From: Alphaproteobacteria bacterium
GTDB taxonomy: Bacteria; Pseudomonadota; Alphaproteobacteria; Caulobacterales; Aquidulcibacteraceae
Assembly (NCBI GenBank): GCA_018971945.1
Contig: JAGWZH010000003.1
Span: 1 to 64,000 of the forward strand
Direction of reading: 5' to 3'
Length of the DNA: 64,000 bases
Numbering within the stretch: the stretch's first letter is position 1; every line of letters starts with the position of its first letter. Made by a program: the position numbers and the translations under genes. The notes beneath the pieces were generated by a model. That model had not been told where the DNA came from. It was given only the letters and a program-made list of their open reading frames with translations, and ran no database searches. Positions 43,418 to 52,945 of this stretch are shown here, piece by piece.

Positions 43418-44337
43418 GAGACAGCGTCGCGGCCAAAATTGGGGCTGGGCGTGTCCTGCCCCGCCTCAATGACCTCGCGCCGAACCCGACGGGCCCGACT
43501 GAATGTCTGGAACAAGGCGTCTCCGTCGCCCCAACGAATGGCTCGCTGCAGCGCCGACAAATCCTCCGAGAAACGGCCCAGAATCTCCAGGACCGCGTCG
43601 CGGTTGGCGAGGAAGACGTCGCGCCACATCGTGGGATCGGAGGCGGCGATGCGGGTGAAGTCCCGGAAACCTCCAGCGGAGTACTTGACCACCTCCTGCT
43701 CCGTCACCTGCTCCAAGTCCTCCGCCGTCGCCACGATACAATAAGCGATAAGATGCGGCACATGGCTCGTAATGGCCAGGACCAGATCATGGCGGTCCGG
43801 GTCCATGGTCTCGACCTTGGCGCCCAGCCGGCTCCAGAAAACAGCCAGCCGCTCGGCCGCCTCGGCGTAGGCAGGTCTTGGATCAGGCAAGGGCGTGATC
43901 GCAGCCCATCGCCCCTGAAAGAGGCTCGCGAAACCAGCCTCGGGGCCTGACTGTTCAGTGCCCGCAATCGGGTGGCCAGGAATGAAGAAAGCATGATCAG
44001 GCACGTGCGGACCCACTGCGTCGATCACCGCACGCTTGGTGGAGCCGACGTCAGAGACGATCGCGCCGGGGCTTATCCCCGCCGCCATCGCCTCCGCAGC
44101 GAAGCCCATGGCGCCGACGGGCGTCGCCAGCACGATCAGATCGGCGTCGCGCACGGCTGCGGAGGCGGACGCCGCGGCCTCTCCCAAACCCAGAGCTCCC
44201 GCCCGGGCCAAGACCGAGGCGTCGGCGTCATATAAAGAGATCGAAACCGCTGCGCCCGAAGCGGCGGCGGCGCGCGCCAGCGATGAGCCGATAAGGCCGC
44301 AGCCGATGACCGCAAGCCGCTGAAAGACCGCGCTCAT
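43414..44337 (-). CDS. tyrA: Prephenate/arogenate dehydrogenase
   Basis: 307 residues from ATG 44335-44337. NAD(P)-binding start RLAVIGCGLIGSSLARAAAA, then DLIVLATPVGAM, VSDVGSTKRAVIDAVG and HPIAGTEQSGPEAG, with the helical prephenate dehydrogenase domain (SHVPHLIAYCIVATAEDLEQ, GGFRDFTRIAASDPTMWRDV). It commits chorismate to tyrosine; no ACT domain is attached. Its upstream region is now occupied by the IS110 element. Confidence 0.94.
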   Translation of the reverse strand: MSAVFQRLAVIGCGLIGSSLARAAAASGAAVSISLYDADASVLARAGALGLGEAAASASAAVRDADLIVLATPVGAMGFAAEAMAAGISPGAIVSDVGSTKRAVIDAVGPHVPDHAFFIPGHPIAGTEQSGPEAGFASLFQGRWAAITPLPDPRPAYAEAAERLAVFWSRLGAKVETMDPDRHDLVLAITSHVPHLIAYCIVATAEDLEQVTEQEVVKYSAGGFRDFTRIAASDPTMWRDVFLANRDAVLEILGRFSEDLSALQRAIRWGDGDALFQTFSRARRVRREVIEAGQDTPSPNFGRDAVS

Positions 44338-44399
44338 CAAGCAACCTCCCGGTGACGCTGACTCAGTTTAGCTGGGAAGGCGTTGGTTCCTGGCCGCCG

Positions 44400-44597
44400 C
44401 CGTGATCGCCTTGCGCGCTCGCTCTTCAAGAGCCCGCATGAGACCAGCGGGGCGACGGCGGCCGGGCGCTCCAGACGGGCTACAGGAAGATGCGCGGCGG
44501 GCCGTTCGACCAAGAGCGCCCGCGAGCGCCGATTGATGAGCACCCCGTAAGGGCGCCCGGCACGAGGAATCGTACTCCAGTTTGAGGAGCTGCGCCC
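44400..44597 (+). ncRNA. Candidate IS110 bridge-RNA region (left-end noncoding)
   Basis: IS110 recombinases are known to use a bridge RNA transcribed from the noncoding left end. This 198-base stretch directly upstream of the transposase contains a perfect 8-bp helix (GGGCGCTC 44464-44471 with GAGCGCCC 44514-44521), further GC-rich self-complementary segments and GAGGAG just before the ATG. The guide loops cannot be assigned without knowing target and donor junctions. Confidence 0.4.
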
Positions 44598-45815
44598 ATG
44601 TCTTTTTTCGTCGGCCTTGATTGGGGCGGACAGAGCCACGCCGTCTGCATCGTCGGCGCCGACGGCAAGATCGCCGACCGGTTCATTGCCGAACACGACC
44701 GCGACGGACTTGCACGCCTCATCGCGCGTCTCACAAAGCTCGGCCCGGAAACGGCGATCGCCATCGAGCGGCCGAGCGGTCTTCTTGTCGATGCGCTGGT
44801 AGAGGCGGGGCTCGCCGTCGTCCCGATCCATCCCAATGTCGTCAAAGCCTGCCGGCCGCGCTATCGCGCGACCGCCGCCAAGAGCGATCCGGGCGACGCC
44901 TATATCCTCGCCGACATCTTGAGGACCGACGGCCATCGTCTCAGCGCCCTCAAGCCGCAATCCGACGCCGTCAAAGCGCTGCGCGCGCTGGTGCGCGGAC
45001 GCGACGACCTGGTGGCGACGAAAGTCGCGCTCGCCAATCAATTGCGCGCACTGCTCGACAGCTTCTGGCCGGGCGCGGCGGCGCTGTTCGCCGACATCGC
45101 CTCGCCCATCGCGCTTGCCTTCCTCGACCGCTATCCCACGCCGCAAAGCGCCCAAAGGCTCGGCGAAAAGCGCATCGCCGCCTTCCTCGCCCAGCACCAC
45201 TATTGCGGGCGCCGCGCGCCCAAGGACGTGCTCGCACGCCTGCGCGCCGCAGCGATCGGATGCGCCGGCGAGGCGGAAGCCGAAGCCAAGGGCGAGCTCG
45301 TGCGGGCGCTGGCGCGCACCCTGGAAAGTCTCGTGGCGCAGATCGCCAAGCTCTCCTCGCGCATCGAACACGACGTCGCAGAACTGCCCGAAGGACGCAT
45401 CGTCATGAGCTTCCCGCGCGCGGGAAAAATCTGCGCGGCCGAGATTACGGCCGAGCTCGGCGACGTGCGCGCCCGCTTCCAGAGCGAAGACCAGCTCGCC
45501 GCCGAGGCCGGCGTCGCGCCGGTCACTTACGCCAGCGGAACATCCCGCGGCGTCGGCTGGCGCTGGGCCTGCAACAAGCGCCTGCGCGCGGCCGTCACAT
45601 GCTTCGCCGACAATTCCAGACACGCCTCGCAATGGGCCGCAGACGTCTACAAAGGCGCCCGCGCGCGCGGCTGCCATCACGCCCACGCCGTGCGCATCCT
45701 CGCCCGCGCCTGGATCCGAGTCCTCTGGCGCGCCTGGTCCGACGCCGTCCCCTACGACCCAGCTAAACACCCCGCCGCGCGCGCCCTCAACGCCGCTTCT
45801 CCACAGCCAGGTTGA
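44598..45815 (+). CDS. IS110-family transposase (bridge-RNA-type recombinase)
   Basis: 405 residues. The RuvC-like DEDD domain has Asp8 (GLDWGG), Glu57 (AIERPSG), Asp97 and Asp100 (KSDPGDAYILAD), with the family's 49- and 3-residue spacings. A helical middle precedes the C-terminal Tnp domain, where the catalytic Ser is expected at Ser313 in APVTYASGTSRGVG. All key residues are intact, so the protein is probably active. GAGGAG lies 8 bases before the ATG. The minus strand also has a long open frame here, which is a composition shadow. Confidence 0.95.
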   Translation: MSFFVGLDWGGQSHAVCIVGADGKIADRFIAEHDRDGLARLIARLTKLGPETAIAIERPSGLLVDALVEAGLAVVPIHPNVVKACRPRYRATAAKSDPGDAYILADILRTDGHRLSALKPQSDAVKALRALVRGRDDLVATKVALANQLRALLDSFWPGAAALFADIASPIALAFLDRYPTPQSAQRLGEKRIAAFLAQHHYCGRRAPKDVLARLRAAAIGCAGEAEAEAKGELVRALARTLESLVAQIAKLSSRIEHDVAELPEGRIVMSFPRAGKICAAEITAELGDVRARFQSEDQLAAEAGVAPVTYASGTSRGVGWRWACNKRLRAAVTCFADNSRHASQWAADVYKGARARGCHHAHAVRILARAWIRVLWRAWSDAVPYDPAKHPAARALNAASPQPG

Positions 45816-45826
45816 CACAGGAAGTC

Positions 45827-46237
45827 TCATGCCCGCACCGCCCGCGCAGCGGCGAACAAAGCGATCCCAGTGATCAGGACATAAGCCGCGATGGCCCCAT
45901 GCCGCGCCACCATGGAGACCGCAGCCCCCGCCTGTTGCGCCACCCAAGCATCGCCCAGCGGCATGAGCAGCGCTGCAAGGGCGGTCCATTTCAGGGCGTC
46001 AAGATCCCGCCGAAGCAGGAAAATGCTGACCAGAACAGCGATGAAAGCTGTCCGCAGACCATAGATCATCACCCAAGACGCATCCGCCGCGGCCACCAAA
46101 GGCGCGCCCATATAGGCTGCGAAGCCCTCTGGATCGAGCGCCGCCCGCACCACATTCACCCCCTGCAACACAGCGAGCGGCACAGCCATCCAAAACCCGA
46201 TGGTTTTGGTCGGCGCTTTCTGTTTTGAAGCTGACAT
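45827..46237 (-). CDS. DUF4267-like small membrane protein
   Basis: 136 residues from ATG 46235-46237, preceded by GGAGGA; an ATG 12 bases further out would place that site inside the gene. Four helices (IGFWMAVPLAVLQGVNVV, WVMIYGLRTAFIAVLVSIFL, WTALAALLMPLGDAWVA, AIAAYVLITGIALFAAA) with the pattern FAAYMGAP ... YGLRTAF resemble DUF4267. Function unknown. It is divergent from a LysR regulator that may control it. Its stop lies 11 bases from the IS110 transposase stop. Confidence 0.78.
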   Translation of the reverse strand: MSASKQKAPTKTIGFWMAVPLAVLQGVNVVRAALDPEGFAAYMGAPLVAAADASWVMIYGLRTAFIAVLVSIFLLRRDLDALKWTALAALLMPLGDAWVAQQAGAAVSMVARHGAIAAYVLITGIALFAAARAVRA

Positions 46238-46291
46238 GGCTTCCTCCATGCCGCGAGGCTAGCAACGCCCGCCCGGGGAAGAGCCTTGAAT

Positions 46292-46309
46292 TTCCCCATT
46301 TATGGGTGA
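46292..46309. promoter_or_regulatory. Imperfect dyad at the LysR gene start
   Basis: CCCAT (46295-46299) and ATGGG (46302-46306) form a perfect core, extended imperfectly by TTC/GAA on the flanks. It lies between the divergent genes and overlaps the first possible LysR start, so it may be the auto-regulatory site if translation begins at ATG 46323. Confidence 0.35.
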
Positions 46310-47258
46310 ATTATTCTCATCTATGAATGCCTCTGCTAAACCCCCATCCCGCGCCAGCCTTGAGGCCTTTGCCGCCGCCGGCCGCCGCCAGAGCTTCCGC
46401 GATGCAGCGCTTGATCTGGGCGTGACGCCGTCAGCGATCAGCCACCAGGTCAAAGTGGTGGAGGCCTGGGTCGGCGCGCCCTTGTTTGAGCGTGGCGTGC
46501 GAATTGTTCGCCTGACCCAGCAAGGACAGGCCCTCAGCGCAGTCCTCAACGCGGCCTTCGCCGCCATCGATCAGGCGCTTGACACCGCCCAACGCGCAAA
46601 TCGCGCCTCGGCGCTGAAAGTCGCGACCCTGCCGCTCTTCGCGGGCGTCTGGCTCGCCCCCCGCATCGCGGGCTTTGAGGCCCAGCATCCGGCGCTGTCG
46701 CTGAGCATCCACACCGACCCGCGGGTCTATGATCTTCTGGCGGGAGAAGCCGATGTCGCCATCCGCAACGTGCCTGCCCCAAGCGCTGGCCTGCACGCAC
46801 GCAAGCTGATTGACCTCCGCGCAACGCCTCTTTGCGCGTCCAGCCTCGCCCAAGACTTCAAGACGCCACAGGATCTGACAAGCGCTACGCTCATCGGCTT
46901 GAGTGTGGGCCGCGCCGGTTGGCCGGACTGGTTGGCGGCTGCGGGAGTTCCGGGCCTGAAACCCAAGCGGACGCTGGTCGTGGATACCATCCCCGACGCC
47001 ATTGACGCCGCCATCCAAGGTCGCGGCGTGATGCTGGGCCTGACCCCCCTGATCTGGGACGCCCCTGCCGCAGCAGAGCTTGTAGCTCCCTTTAGGACGC
47101 CGCCGCAGGAGGCCGGCGCCTATTTCATCGCCTGCCGGAAGGAACGCCTTACAGAACCCGTGATCCAGTCCTTCATCGAGTGGCTGACCAGCGCGTGGCG
47201 CGCAGACGCCCCCCGCCTGAAGCGGCTCGAGAAGGAGCGCCTTTCCGACAGGCGCTAG
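46302..47258 (+). CDS. LysR-family transcriptional regulator (GcvA-like)
   Basis: 318 residues (311 if ATG 46323 is used). N-terminal winged helix: SLEAFAAAGRRQSFRDAALD, LGVTPSAISHQVKVVEAWVG, APLFERGVRIVRLTQQG. The effector domain follows (LKVATLPLFAGVWLAPRIAG ... LSLSIHTDPRVYDLLAGEAD). The strong resemblance to GcvA-type regulators is in the DNA-binding part only. Its likely target is the divergent DUF4267-like gene. Confidence 0.9.
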   Translation: MGELFSSMNASAKPPSRASLEAFAAAGRRQSFRDAALDLGVTPSAISHQVKVVEAWVGAPLFERGVRIVRLTQQGQALSAVLNAAFAAIDQALDTAQRANRASALKVATLPLFAGVWLAPRIAGFEAQHPALSLSIHTDPRVYDLLAGEADVAIRNVPAPSAGLHARKLIDLRATPLCASSLAQDFKTPQDLTSATLIGLSVGRAGWPDWLAAAGVPGLKPKRTLVVDTIPDAIDAAIQGRGVMLGLTPLIWDAPAAAELVAPFRTPPQEAGAYFIACRKERLTEPVIQSFIEWLTSAWRADAPRLKRLEKERLSDRR

Positions 47259-47430
47259 GCCCTGCCGCCCCCTGCGAACGCGCCTCATAAGCCACTCGGC
47301 GCAAACGAGGGCGTGGGAAGCCCCTTCTTCGATGGGCGCAGCGACCAGGCCGACGTGACAGGAGCCGAGACGGCCTCAGGAAAGGCCGAAGCAGGTCAAT
47401 CTATTTCTTCAGTATACCAATGTGTTTCGG

Positions 47431-49806
47431 TCATGGCGTTGGCATTCTTTCGCCGTCAACGCGGACGCTTCTCAACCGCAGCGCGTTCACGATCACCGAT
47501 ACAGACGACAACGCCATTGCCGCGGCGGCGATGACGGGTGAGAGAAGATCACCCGTGATCGGATAGAGCGCCCCAGCCGCAATCGGGATGCCGGCCGCGT
47601 TGTAGGCAAAGGCGAAGAATAGGTTCTGCCGGATGTTGCGCATCGTGGCACGCGAAAGGCTTCTCGCGCGTACAATGCCGGTGAGGTCTCCGCGCAAGAG
47701 CGTGATCCCGGCGCTCTCGATGGCGACGTCCGTCCCTGTGCCCATCGCGATGCCGACATCGGCGGCTGCCAGTGCGGGCGCATCGTTGACGCCGTCGCCG
47801 GCCATCGCGACGACGCGGCCCTCGCGCATGAGGCGCGCGACCACTTTCGCTTTGTCTTCGGGAAGCACCTCCGCTTCGAAGGCGTCGATCGCCAAGGCTC
47901 GCGCGACGGCTTCAGCTGTCTTGTGATTGTCACCCGTCAGCATGACGAGGCGGAGTCCCCCCTCCCGCAAAGCGGCAAGCGCTGAAGCCGCCGTTTCCTT
48001 CAAAGGGTCTGCGATCCCGATGACGCCGGCGAGCCGGTCATCCAGAGCCACAAGGATCGCGGTGGCGCCGTCCGCCCGGAAGGCATCAGCTGCTGACGCC
48101 AGCCCATCTGCGGAAATTCCGCGTTCGCGCAGGAAACGATCCTGTCCGATCAGGACGCGGCGACCTTCGACGATACCTTCAACGCCTTTGCCGGGGGGGC
48201 TGTCAAAGGCGGTGGGTTCGCTCATGGTCAGACCGCGCCTGCGGGCTTCTGCCGTCACCGCCTGCGCAAGCGGATGTTCGCTGCGGCTTTCCACGCTTGC
48301 CGCAAGGCGCAGCACCTCCGCCTCATTCTGATCCGGCGCAATCGCCAATCCCACGATCGCGGGCCGGCCCTCGGTCAGCGTGCCGGTCTTGTCAAGCACG
48401 AGGGTGTTGACCGTTTCCAGACGCTCCAAAGCCTCGGCGCTTTTGATCAGCACGCCCATCTGAGCGCCGCGGCCGATGCCCGCCATGATCGACATCGGAG
48501 TGGCAAGCCCCAAAGCGCAAGGACACGCGATGATCAGCACAGAAACTGCCGAGATCAGGCCGAAACTGAAGGCGGGTTCAGGGCCCACTGCCAGCCAAAC
48601 AACGAACGCTGTCAAGGCCGCGCCAATCACGGTTGGAACGAACCAAGCTGACACCTGGTCGGCAAGTCGCTGAATTGGCGCGCGAGAGCGCTGCGCTTCC
48701 GCGACCATGGTCACGATCTGAGAGAGCATCGTGTCTCTGCCCACGGCTCGCGCCTCGATCAGCAGAGCGCCGGTCTGGTTCAGACATCCCCCAATGACGG
48801 CATCGCCTGGCCCGCGCGTCACGGGCATGGACTCCCCCGTGATCAAGCTTTCGTCGAGCGCCGAGCGCCCGTCGATCACGACGCCATCGACAGGTGTCTT
48901 TTCGCCCGGCCGAACGCGGAGCGTGTCACCGACCTGGACGGCGTCCAGCGGCACTTCCTCTTCTCCGCCTTCCCTCACGCGGCGGGCCGTCTTCGGCGCA
49001 AGGCCCAGGAGCGCGCGGATGGCGTCGCCGCTGGCTTCGCGAGCGCGCAATTCAAGCACCTGACCGAGCAACACGAGCACGATGATGACGGCGGAGGCTT
49101 CAAAATAAACCGCGACAGTCCCGTGTTCGGTCTGAAAGGCCGGCGGGAATATCTGCGGCGCCACGGTAGCGACGACGCTGTAAACCCATGCAGCCCCCGT
49201 CCCCAAGGCGATCAGGGAGAACATGTTGAGACTGCGGTTTCGTATGGATTCTGCAGCGCGCGCGAAAAACGGCCACCCCGCCCAGATCACCACGGGGGTA
49301 GCGAAAGCGAATTGCCACCAAGGGCTCAAGCGCGGCGGGACGAGATCAAAGCCCAGAACGTGGGCCCCCATCTCCAGCAAGAGGACGGGGATGGTTAAGG
49401 CAAGGCCGATCAAAAAGCGGCCGCTCATTTCTGCCAGCTCTGGGTTGGGCGCATCGTCCAATGTCGGCGTGATCGGTTCGAGCGCCATGCCGCAGATCGG
49501 GCATGAGCCAGGGACATCACGCACGATCTCGGGATGCATGGGACAGGTCCAGCGCGTCGCAGGCGGCGCAGCGGCGCCCAGAGAAGGCGTCCCGTGACCA
49601 TGATGGCCGCCGCCATTGACCAGCGGGTGAAGATACCGCCCGGGGTCGGCCTCGAACTTTCCCTGGCAGCCAGAGCTGCAAAACAGAAGGGTCTTGCCCT
49701 CATGCGCCAAGCGATGTGGCGTATTCCAGTGCGGGAACATACCGCAGACCGGGTCAATCGGACGCGAGCCGTGCCCCTCAGAGGCGCCTCGATCAGAGGG
49801 AGCCAT
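47431..49806 (-). CDS. Copper-type P1B heavy-metal-transporting ATPase
   Basis: 791 residues from ATG 49804-49806, chosen because AGGAGAG precedes it by 4 bases. Domains: a YHS-like metal site ([11 protein letters not shown] ... [10 protein letters not shown], ~15-60), a heavy-metal-binding domain ([20 protein letters not shown], ~85-110), then an eight-helix ATPase with [11 protein letters not shown], the CPC motif [13 protein letters not shown], the phosphorylation loop [11 protein letters not shown] and [20 protein letters not shown]. It exports Cu(I) (possibly Ag) from the cytosol. No classical CxxC HMA domain is present. It is divergent from csoR across two operator boxes. Confidence 0.95.
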   Translation of the reverse strand: MAPSDRGASEGHGSRPIDPVCGMFPHWNTPHRLAHEGKTLLFCSSGCQGKFEADPGRYLHPLVNGGGHHGHGTPSLGAAAPPATRWTCPMHPEIVRDVPGSCPICGMALEPITPTLDDAPNPELAEMSGRFLIGLALTIPVLLLEMGAHVLGFDLVPPRLSPWWQFAFATPVVIWAGWPFFARAAESIRNRSLNMFSLIALGTGAAWVYSVVATVAPQIFPPAFQTEHGTVAVYFEASAVIIVLVLLGQVLELRAREASGDAIRALLGLAPKTARRVREGGEEEVPLDAVQVGDTLRVRPGEKTPVDGVVIDGRSALDESLITGESMPVTRGPGDAVIGGCLNQTGALLIEARAVGRDTMLSQIVTMVAEAQRSRAPIQRLADQVSAWFVPTVIGAALTAFVVWLAVGPEPAFSFGLISAVSVLIIACPCALGLATPMSIMAGIGRGAQMGVLIKSAEALERLETVNTLVLDKTGTLTEGRPAIVGLAIAPDQNEAEVLRLAASVESRSEHPLAQAVTAEARRRGLTMSEPTAFDSPPGKGVEGIVEGRRVLIGQDRFLRERGISADGLASAADAFRADGATAILVALDDRLAGVIGIADPLKETAASALAALREGGLRLVMLTGDNHKTAEAVARALAIDAFEAEVLPEDKAKVVARLMREGRVVAMAGDGVNDAPALAAADVGIAMGTGTDVAIESAGITLLRGDLTGIVRARSLSRATMRNIRQNLFFAFAYNAAGIPIAAGALYPITGDLLSPVIAAAAMALSSVSVIVNALRLRSVRVDGERMPTP

Positions 49807-49851
49807 CAAACTCTCCTGCATGGGCGACCTTGCGCCGGGAGCGCAGGCAAT

Positions 49852-49868
49852 ATACCCTACCGGGGTAT
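49852..49868. promoter_or_regulatory. CsoR-type operator 1
   Basis: ATACCC-taccg-GGGTAT, a perfect 6-bp inverted repeat spaced by five bases. GC-core dyads flanked by TA/AT are typical CsoR/RcnR-family operators. It lies 46 bases upstream of the ATPase start. Confidence 0.7.
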
Positions 49869-49873
49869 TCAAT

Positions 49874-49890
49874 ATACCTGGAAGGGGTAT
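49874..49890. promoter_or_regulatory. CsoR-type operator 2
   Basis: ATACC-tggaagg-GGTAT, a second 17-bp dyad whose centre (49882) is 22 bp, about two helical turns, from that of operator 1 (49860). It lies 13 bases before the csoR ATG, so it fits autorepression. Confidence 0.68.
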
Positions 49891-49902
49891 CACGACAAGC
49901 CC

Positions 49903-50169
49903 ATGGATCCTGGAACTGCGAAAAAGACCCTGACCGCCCTCAAGCGCATTGAAGGACAGGTGCGCGGCGTCGGCAAAATGGTTGAAGACGGCCGCTATTG
50001 CATCGACATCGTCACGCAGGTCGAGGCCGCCCGCGCGGCTTTGGCCAAGGTCGAGGCGGACCTTCTGCGCCAACATCTCAGCCACTGCGTGGCGAAAGCC
50101 ATGAAAGCGCCTGATCCGGGCGAGCAAGAACGGGTGATTGAGGAATTGATCGGGGTGTTTCGGCGATGA
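49903..50169 (+). CDS. csoR: CsoR-family copper-sensing repressor
   Basis: 88 residues from ATG 49903. All-helical fold: [20 protein letters not shown], then [20 protein letters not shown] and [14 protein letters not shown]. The Cu(I) ligands of CsoR are matched by Cys33, His58 and Cys62 (H-x3-C), distinguishing it from FrmR/RcnR. It would derepress the ATPase and its own operon when copper is bound. It overlaps the downstream TolC-family gene by ATGA. Confidence 0.92.
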   Translation: MDPGTAKKTLTALKRIEGQVRGVGKMVEDGRYCIDIVTQVEAARAALAKVEADLLRQHLSHCVAKAMKAPDPGEQERVIEELIGVFRR

Positions 50170-51569
50170 AACGAGCCTTGGCTCTGATCTCCGCCCCGCT
50201 GACGCTGGCCGCGTGCGCAACGGTTCCGGTGGCGGACGGCGAAGCCTTGTCAGCGCGACTGGAGCGCGATATCGGCGCAAGCCCTTTCTGGGCACGGGAT
50301 GCGACCGCTGAAGAGCAGACGCGGGACCAGGTCGCCGCCATCTTGGCAAGGCCTCTCAGCGCTGACGCCGCGGTCCAAATCGCGCTCCTCAACAATCCGC
50401 GGGTCACAGCTGCATTCGAGGGTCTCGGCGTCGCTCGGGCCGATTTCATGGACGCTGCCCTGCCCTCGCCGCCATTTTTGCACTTTATGGAGCTGCGCCC
50501 CCAAGACGGTGATCCCAACGTCCTAAAATACGGGATCGGATTCGATCTCTCGCGGCTTGTGACCCTACCCGCCGCCCTTGGCTCCGCCGAGGGCGCCAGG
50601 GAGGCCGCCCGAGCGGAGGCGACGGCGGAACTCCTGGGCGTCGCTTCGCAGGCGCGCGGGGCCTGGATCGACTACGCGCAGGCCCGCCAAATCGCAGACT
50701 TGATGGCGCAAGCGGCCGAGACCGCAGACGCAGCCGCTGCCGCGGCGGACGCGCTCTTGGCGGCCGGGAACATCGCCCAGGTGGAACGAGACCGCGAGGC
50801 CCTCTTCGCCGCTGAGATCGGCATCGCCAACGCTCAGGCGCAGGCCGCGTTGGTTCCTGCCCATGAGAAGCTGATCGCAGCTTTGGCCCTGAGGCCGGAA
50901 CAAGCCCAACTCCTGATCAGCCTCGAGCGCCTGCCCCCACCGCCAAACACGCCCATCGCGCGGCAAGACCTGGAAAGCCGCGTTATCGGCGCCAGCACCG
51001 ATCTCGCCGTCGCCATGGGCGCGCTGCAGGCCGCCCGCGCCGACCAAAGCATATCATGGCTGACTTCGCTTCTGCCCGGGCTTGCGGCGGAAAGCGAACG
51101 CGAGCGGGACGATGGCGGATGGAAGGAGGGCTTCGGCTTGTCGTGGATGGCGCCGCTGTTCGATCTTGGCGGGGCAGACAGGCTGCGGCGCGCTTCGACC
51201 GAACGTCGCGCAACGGCGCTCGCCGAAGCGTTGGATCTTGAGCTACGCGCCGAAGCCCGCACGCGCTTGGCCCAAGCCGAAGCGGCCCGGCAGATCGCCC
51301 TGACCCGACGCACCGTTATCCTGCCGCTTTCAGCTGACGTGTTTGACGGCGCGGTGAGGGACTTCAACGCGATGGAGATCGGCATTCTCCAGCTGTTGCA
51401 GGAGCGTCGCGCCCGCCTTGAGGCGGGCCGCGCCACGATCGCTGCGACCGCAGACTATTGGCGCGCGCAGGCCGCCTTGGACTTGCTGCTGGCTGGCGCA
51501 CGCAGGACAGAAGCCGCACCCTTAAGCGCCCCCGCGGCTGGCGCCCGCGCCCCTGATCCCGGACACTGA
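50166..51569 (+). CDS. TolC-family outer-membrane efflux lipoprotein
   Basis: 467 residues. Lipoprotein signal [13 protein letters not shown], then two outer-membrane efflux repeats with long Ala/Glu-rich helices ([49 protein letters not shown]-like periodic segments). It belongs to the CusC/OprM fold group. No RND pump or adaptor gene is in the locus, so it may partner with proteins encoded elsewhere. It is coupled to csoR by a 4-base overlap and followed after 8 bases by the oxidase. Confidence 0.85.
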   Translation: MKRALALISAPLTLAACATVPVADGEALSARLERDIGASPFWARDATAEEQTRDQVAAILARPLSADAAVQIALLNNPRVTAAFEGLGVARADFMDAALPSPPFLHFMELRPQDGDPNVLKYGIGFDLSRLVTLPAALGSAEGAREAARAEATAELLGVASQARGAWIDYAQARQIADLMAQAAETADAAAAAADALLAAGNIAQVERDREALFAAEIGIANAQAQAALVPAHEKLIAALALRPEQAQLLISLERLPPPPNTPIARQDLESRVIGASTDLAVAMGALQAARADQSISWLTSLLPGLAAESERERDDGGWKEGFGLSWMAPLFDLGGADRLRRASTERRATALAEALDLELRAEARTRLAQAEAARQIALTRRTVILPLSADVFDGAVRDFNAMEIGILQLLQERRARLEAGRATIAATADYWRAQAALDLLLAGARRTEAAPLSAPAAGARAPDPGH

Positions 51570-51577
51570 GGACTTCG

Positions 51578-52945
51578 ATGAGCGCAGACCTTCCTGACCT
51601 GAACCGGCGCGGCGTCATGATTGCAGCCGGCTTGACCGCCGGGGCCGTGACACTCGCCGCTGGCGCAGCCCACCCCGCCCAGGCCCACGCCGCCCAGGCC
51701 CACGCTACGAGCGTCCCCCATAACCAGTCCTATCCGCCAGGTCGTTCGGGAACGGACTATCAGCCGGTGATCGCGCCGAACGCCACGAAAATCCCATTCA
51801 CTGTGCGCGCGGGCGTCAAGATCTTCCACCTGACGCTCGGGGAATATGAGCACAGATTTGCTGAGGGTCTGTCTGCGCGGGTATGGGGCTTCAACCAGGC
51901 CGCCGCGGGAGCGGTGATTGAGGCCGTCGAGGGCGACCGCGTCCGGATTTATGTCACCAACGGGTTGAGCGCGCCGACGGCCGTCCATTGGCATGGCGTC
52001 ATCCTGCCTTCTGGTATGGATGGCGTAGGCGGCCTGACGCAGGAGAACATTCCGCCCGCCGAAACCTGGGTCTACGAGTTCACTCTGGTCCAACACGGCA
52101 CCCTGATGTTTCATGCCCATCATGACGAGATGGTGCAGATGGGCTTGGGGCTGACGGGGATGTTCATTATTCATCCACGCCGGCCACGGGCGCGGGTCGA
52201 CCGCGATTTCGCCCTGCTGCTGCACGAATGGAAGATCAGGCCCGGGACCCGCCGTCCCGACCCCAATGAGATGACCGACTTCAATGTTTTCACTCTAAAC
52301 GGAAAGGTCTTCCCCGCCACCGATCCCTTGATCGTCCGGCAGGGCCAAAAGGTGCGCATCCGCTTCGGCAATCTCGGGATGCAGAACCATCATCCGATGC
52401 ACATTCACGGCTATTCCTGGACCGTGACGGAAACCGATGGCGGTGTGATCCCCGAAGCAGGGCGCTGGCCGGAAACGACGGTTCTGGTGCCAGTCGGCTC
52501 AACCCGCACTGTTGAATTCAACGCGGATTATCCCGGCGATTGGGCGATGCACTGCCATATGCTCCACCACCTGATGAACCAGATGGGTCATGGCGCCCCC
52601 AACATGGTGGGGGTGGACACAGACGCCCTGCAGGCCCGCACCCAGGACGTGCTCCCGGAAGCCATGATCATGGGACGCAACGGCATGGGAGACCATGGCG
52701 AGCATGTCGAAATGGGCCATATGCCAGTTCCGGACAATGCGATCCCGATGGTCGGCGCCCGAGGGCCGCGGGGGTACATCCCAATGGGCGGCCTGGTCAC
52801 GGTAGTGAAGGTGCGCCCCGGGATCACGAGTTTTGAGGATCCGGGTTGGTATGAAAACCCGCCGGGAACGGAGGCGCGGAGGGCGACGCCAGAACAATTG
52901 TCACAAGACGGAATATCAGCACAAGAAAGAGGAGGCGCGCCATGA
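51578..52945 (+). CDS. Periplasmic multicopper oxidase (copper-resistance type)
   Basis: 455 residues. Tat-type leader (LNRRGVMIAAGLTAGAVTLA). All four copper-ligand motifs are present: VHWHGVILP, FHAHHDEM, HHPMHIHGYSW and the type 1/type 3 string HCHMLHHLMNQM. A Met/His-rich C-terminal part (MGDHGEHVEMGHMPVP) may bind extra Cu. It probably oxidises Cu(I) to less toxic Cu(II) in the periplasm. The end overlaps the next gene by ATGA. Confidence 0.94.
   Translation: MSADLPDLNRRGVMIAAGLTAGAVTLAAGAAHPAQAHAAQAHATSVPHNQSYPPGRSGTDYQPVIAPNATKIPFTVRAGVKIFHLTLGEYEHRFAEGLSARVWGFNQAAAGAVIEAVEGDRVRIYVTNGLSAPTAVHWHGVILPSGMDGVGGLTQENIPPAETWVYEFTLVQHGTLMFHAHHDEMVQMGLGLTGMFIIHPRRPRARVDRDFALLLHEWKIRPGTRRPDPNEMTDFNVFTLNGKVFPATDPLIVRQGQKVRIRFGNLGMQNHHPMHIHGYSWTVTETDGGVIPEAGRWPETTVLVPVGSTRTVEFNADYPGDWAMHCHMLHHLMNQMGHGAPNMVGVDTDALQARTQDVLPEAMIMGRNGMGDHGEHVEMGHMPVPDNAIPMVGARGPRGYIPMGGLVTVVKVRPGITSFEDPGWYENPPGTEARRATPEQLSQDGISAQERGGAP

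Larger units (their letters stand above)
44338..45826 (+). mobile_element. IS110-family insertion sequence (boundaries approximate)
   Basis: The transposase gene is flanked by about 260 noncoding bases on the left and a very short right end (at most 11 bases to the next gene). This asymmetry is usual for IS110-group elements, which lack terminal inverted repeats and make no long target duplications. The exact ends cannot be fixed without an empty site. The element sits between tyrA and a DUF4267-like gene. Confidence 0.6.

Noticed and set aside
44337-45989. 550-codon open frame on the minus strand across the IS110 transposase
   Set aside because: Composition shadow of the GC-rich transposase gene; its translation has no recognisable domain, while the plus strand has all DEDD residues.
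49807-50349. 181-codon N-terminal extension of the copper ATPase
   Set aside because: It would run through both CsoR operators and antisense to csoR; ATG 49806 has a good ribosome-binding site and starts just before the YHS-like domain.
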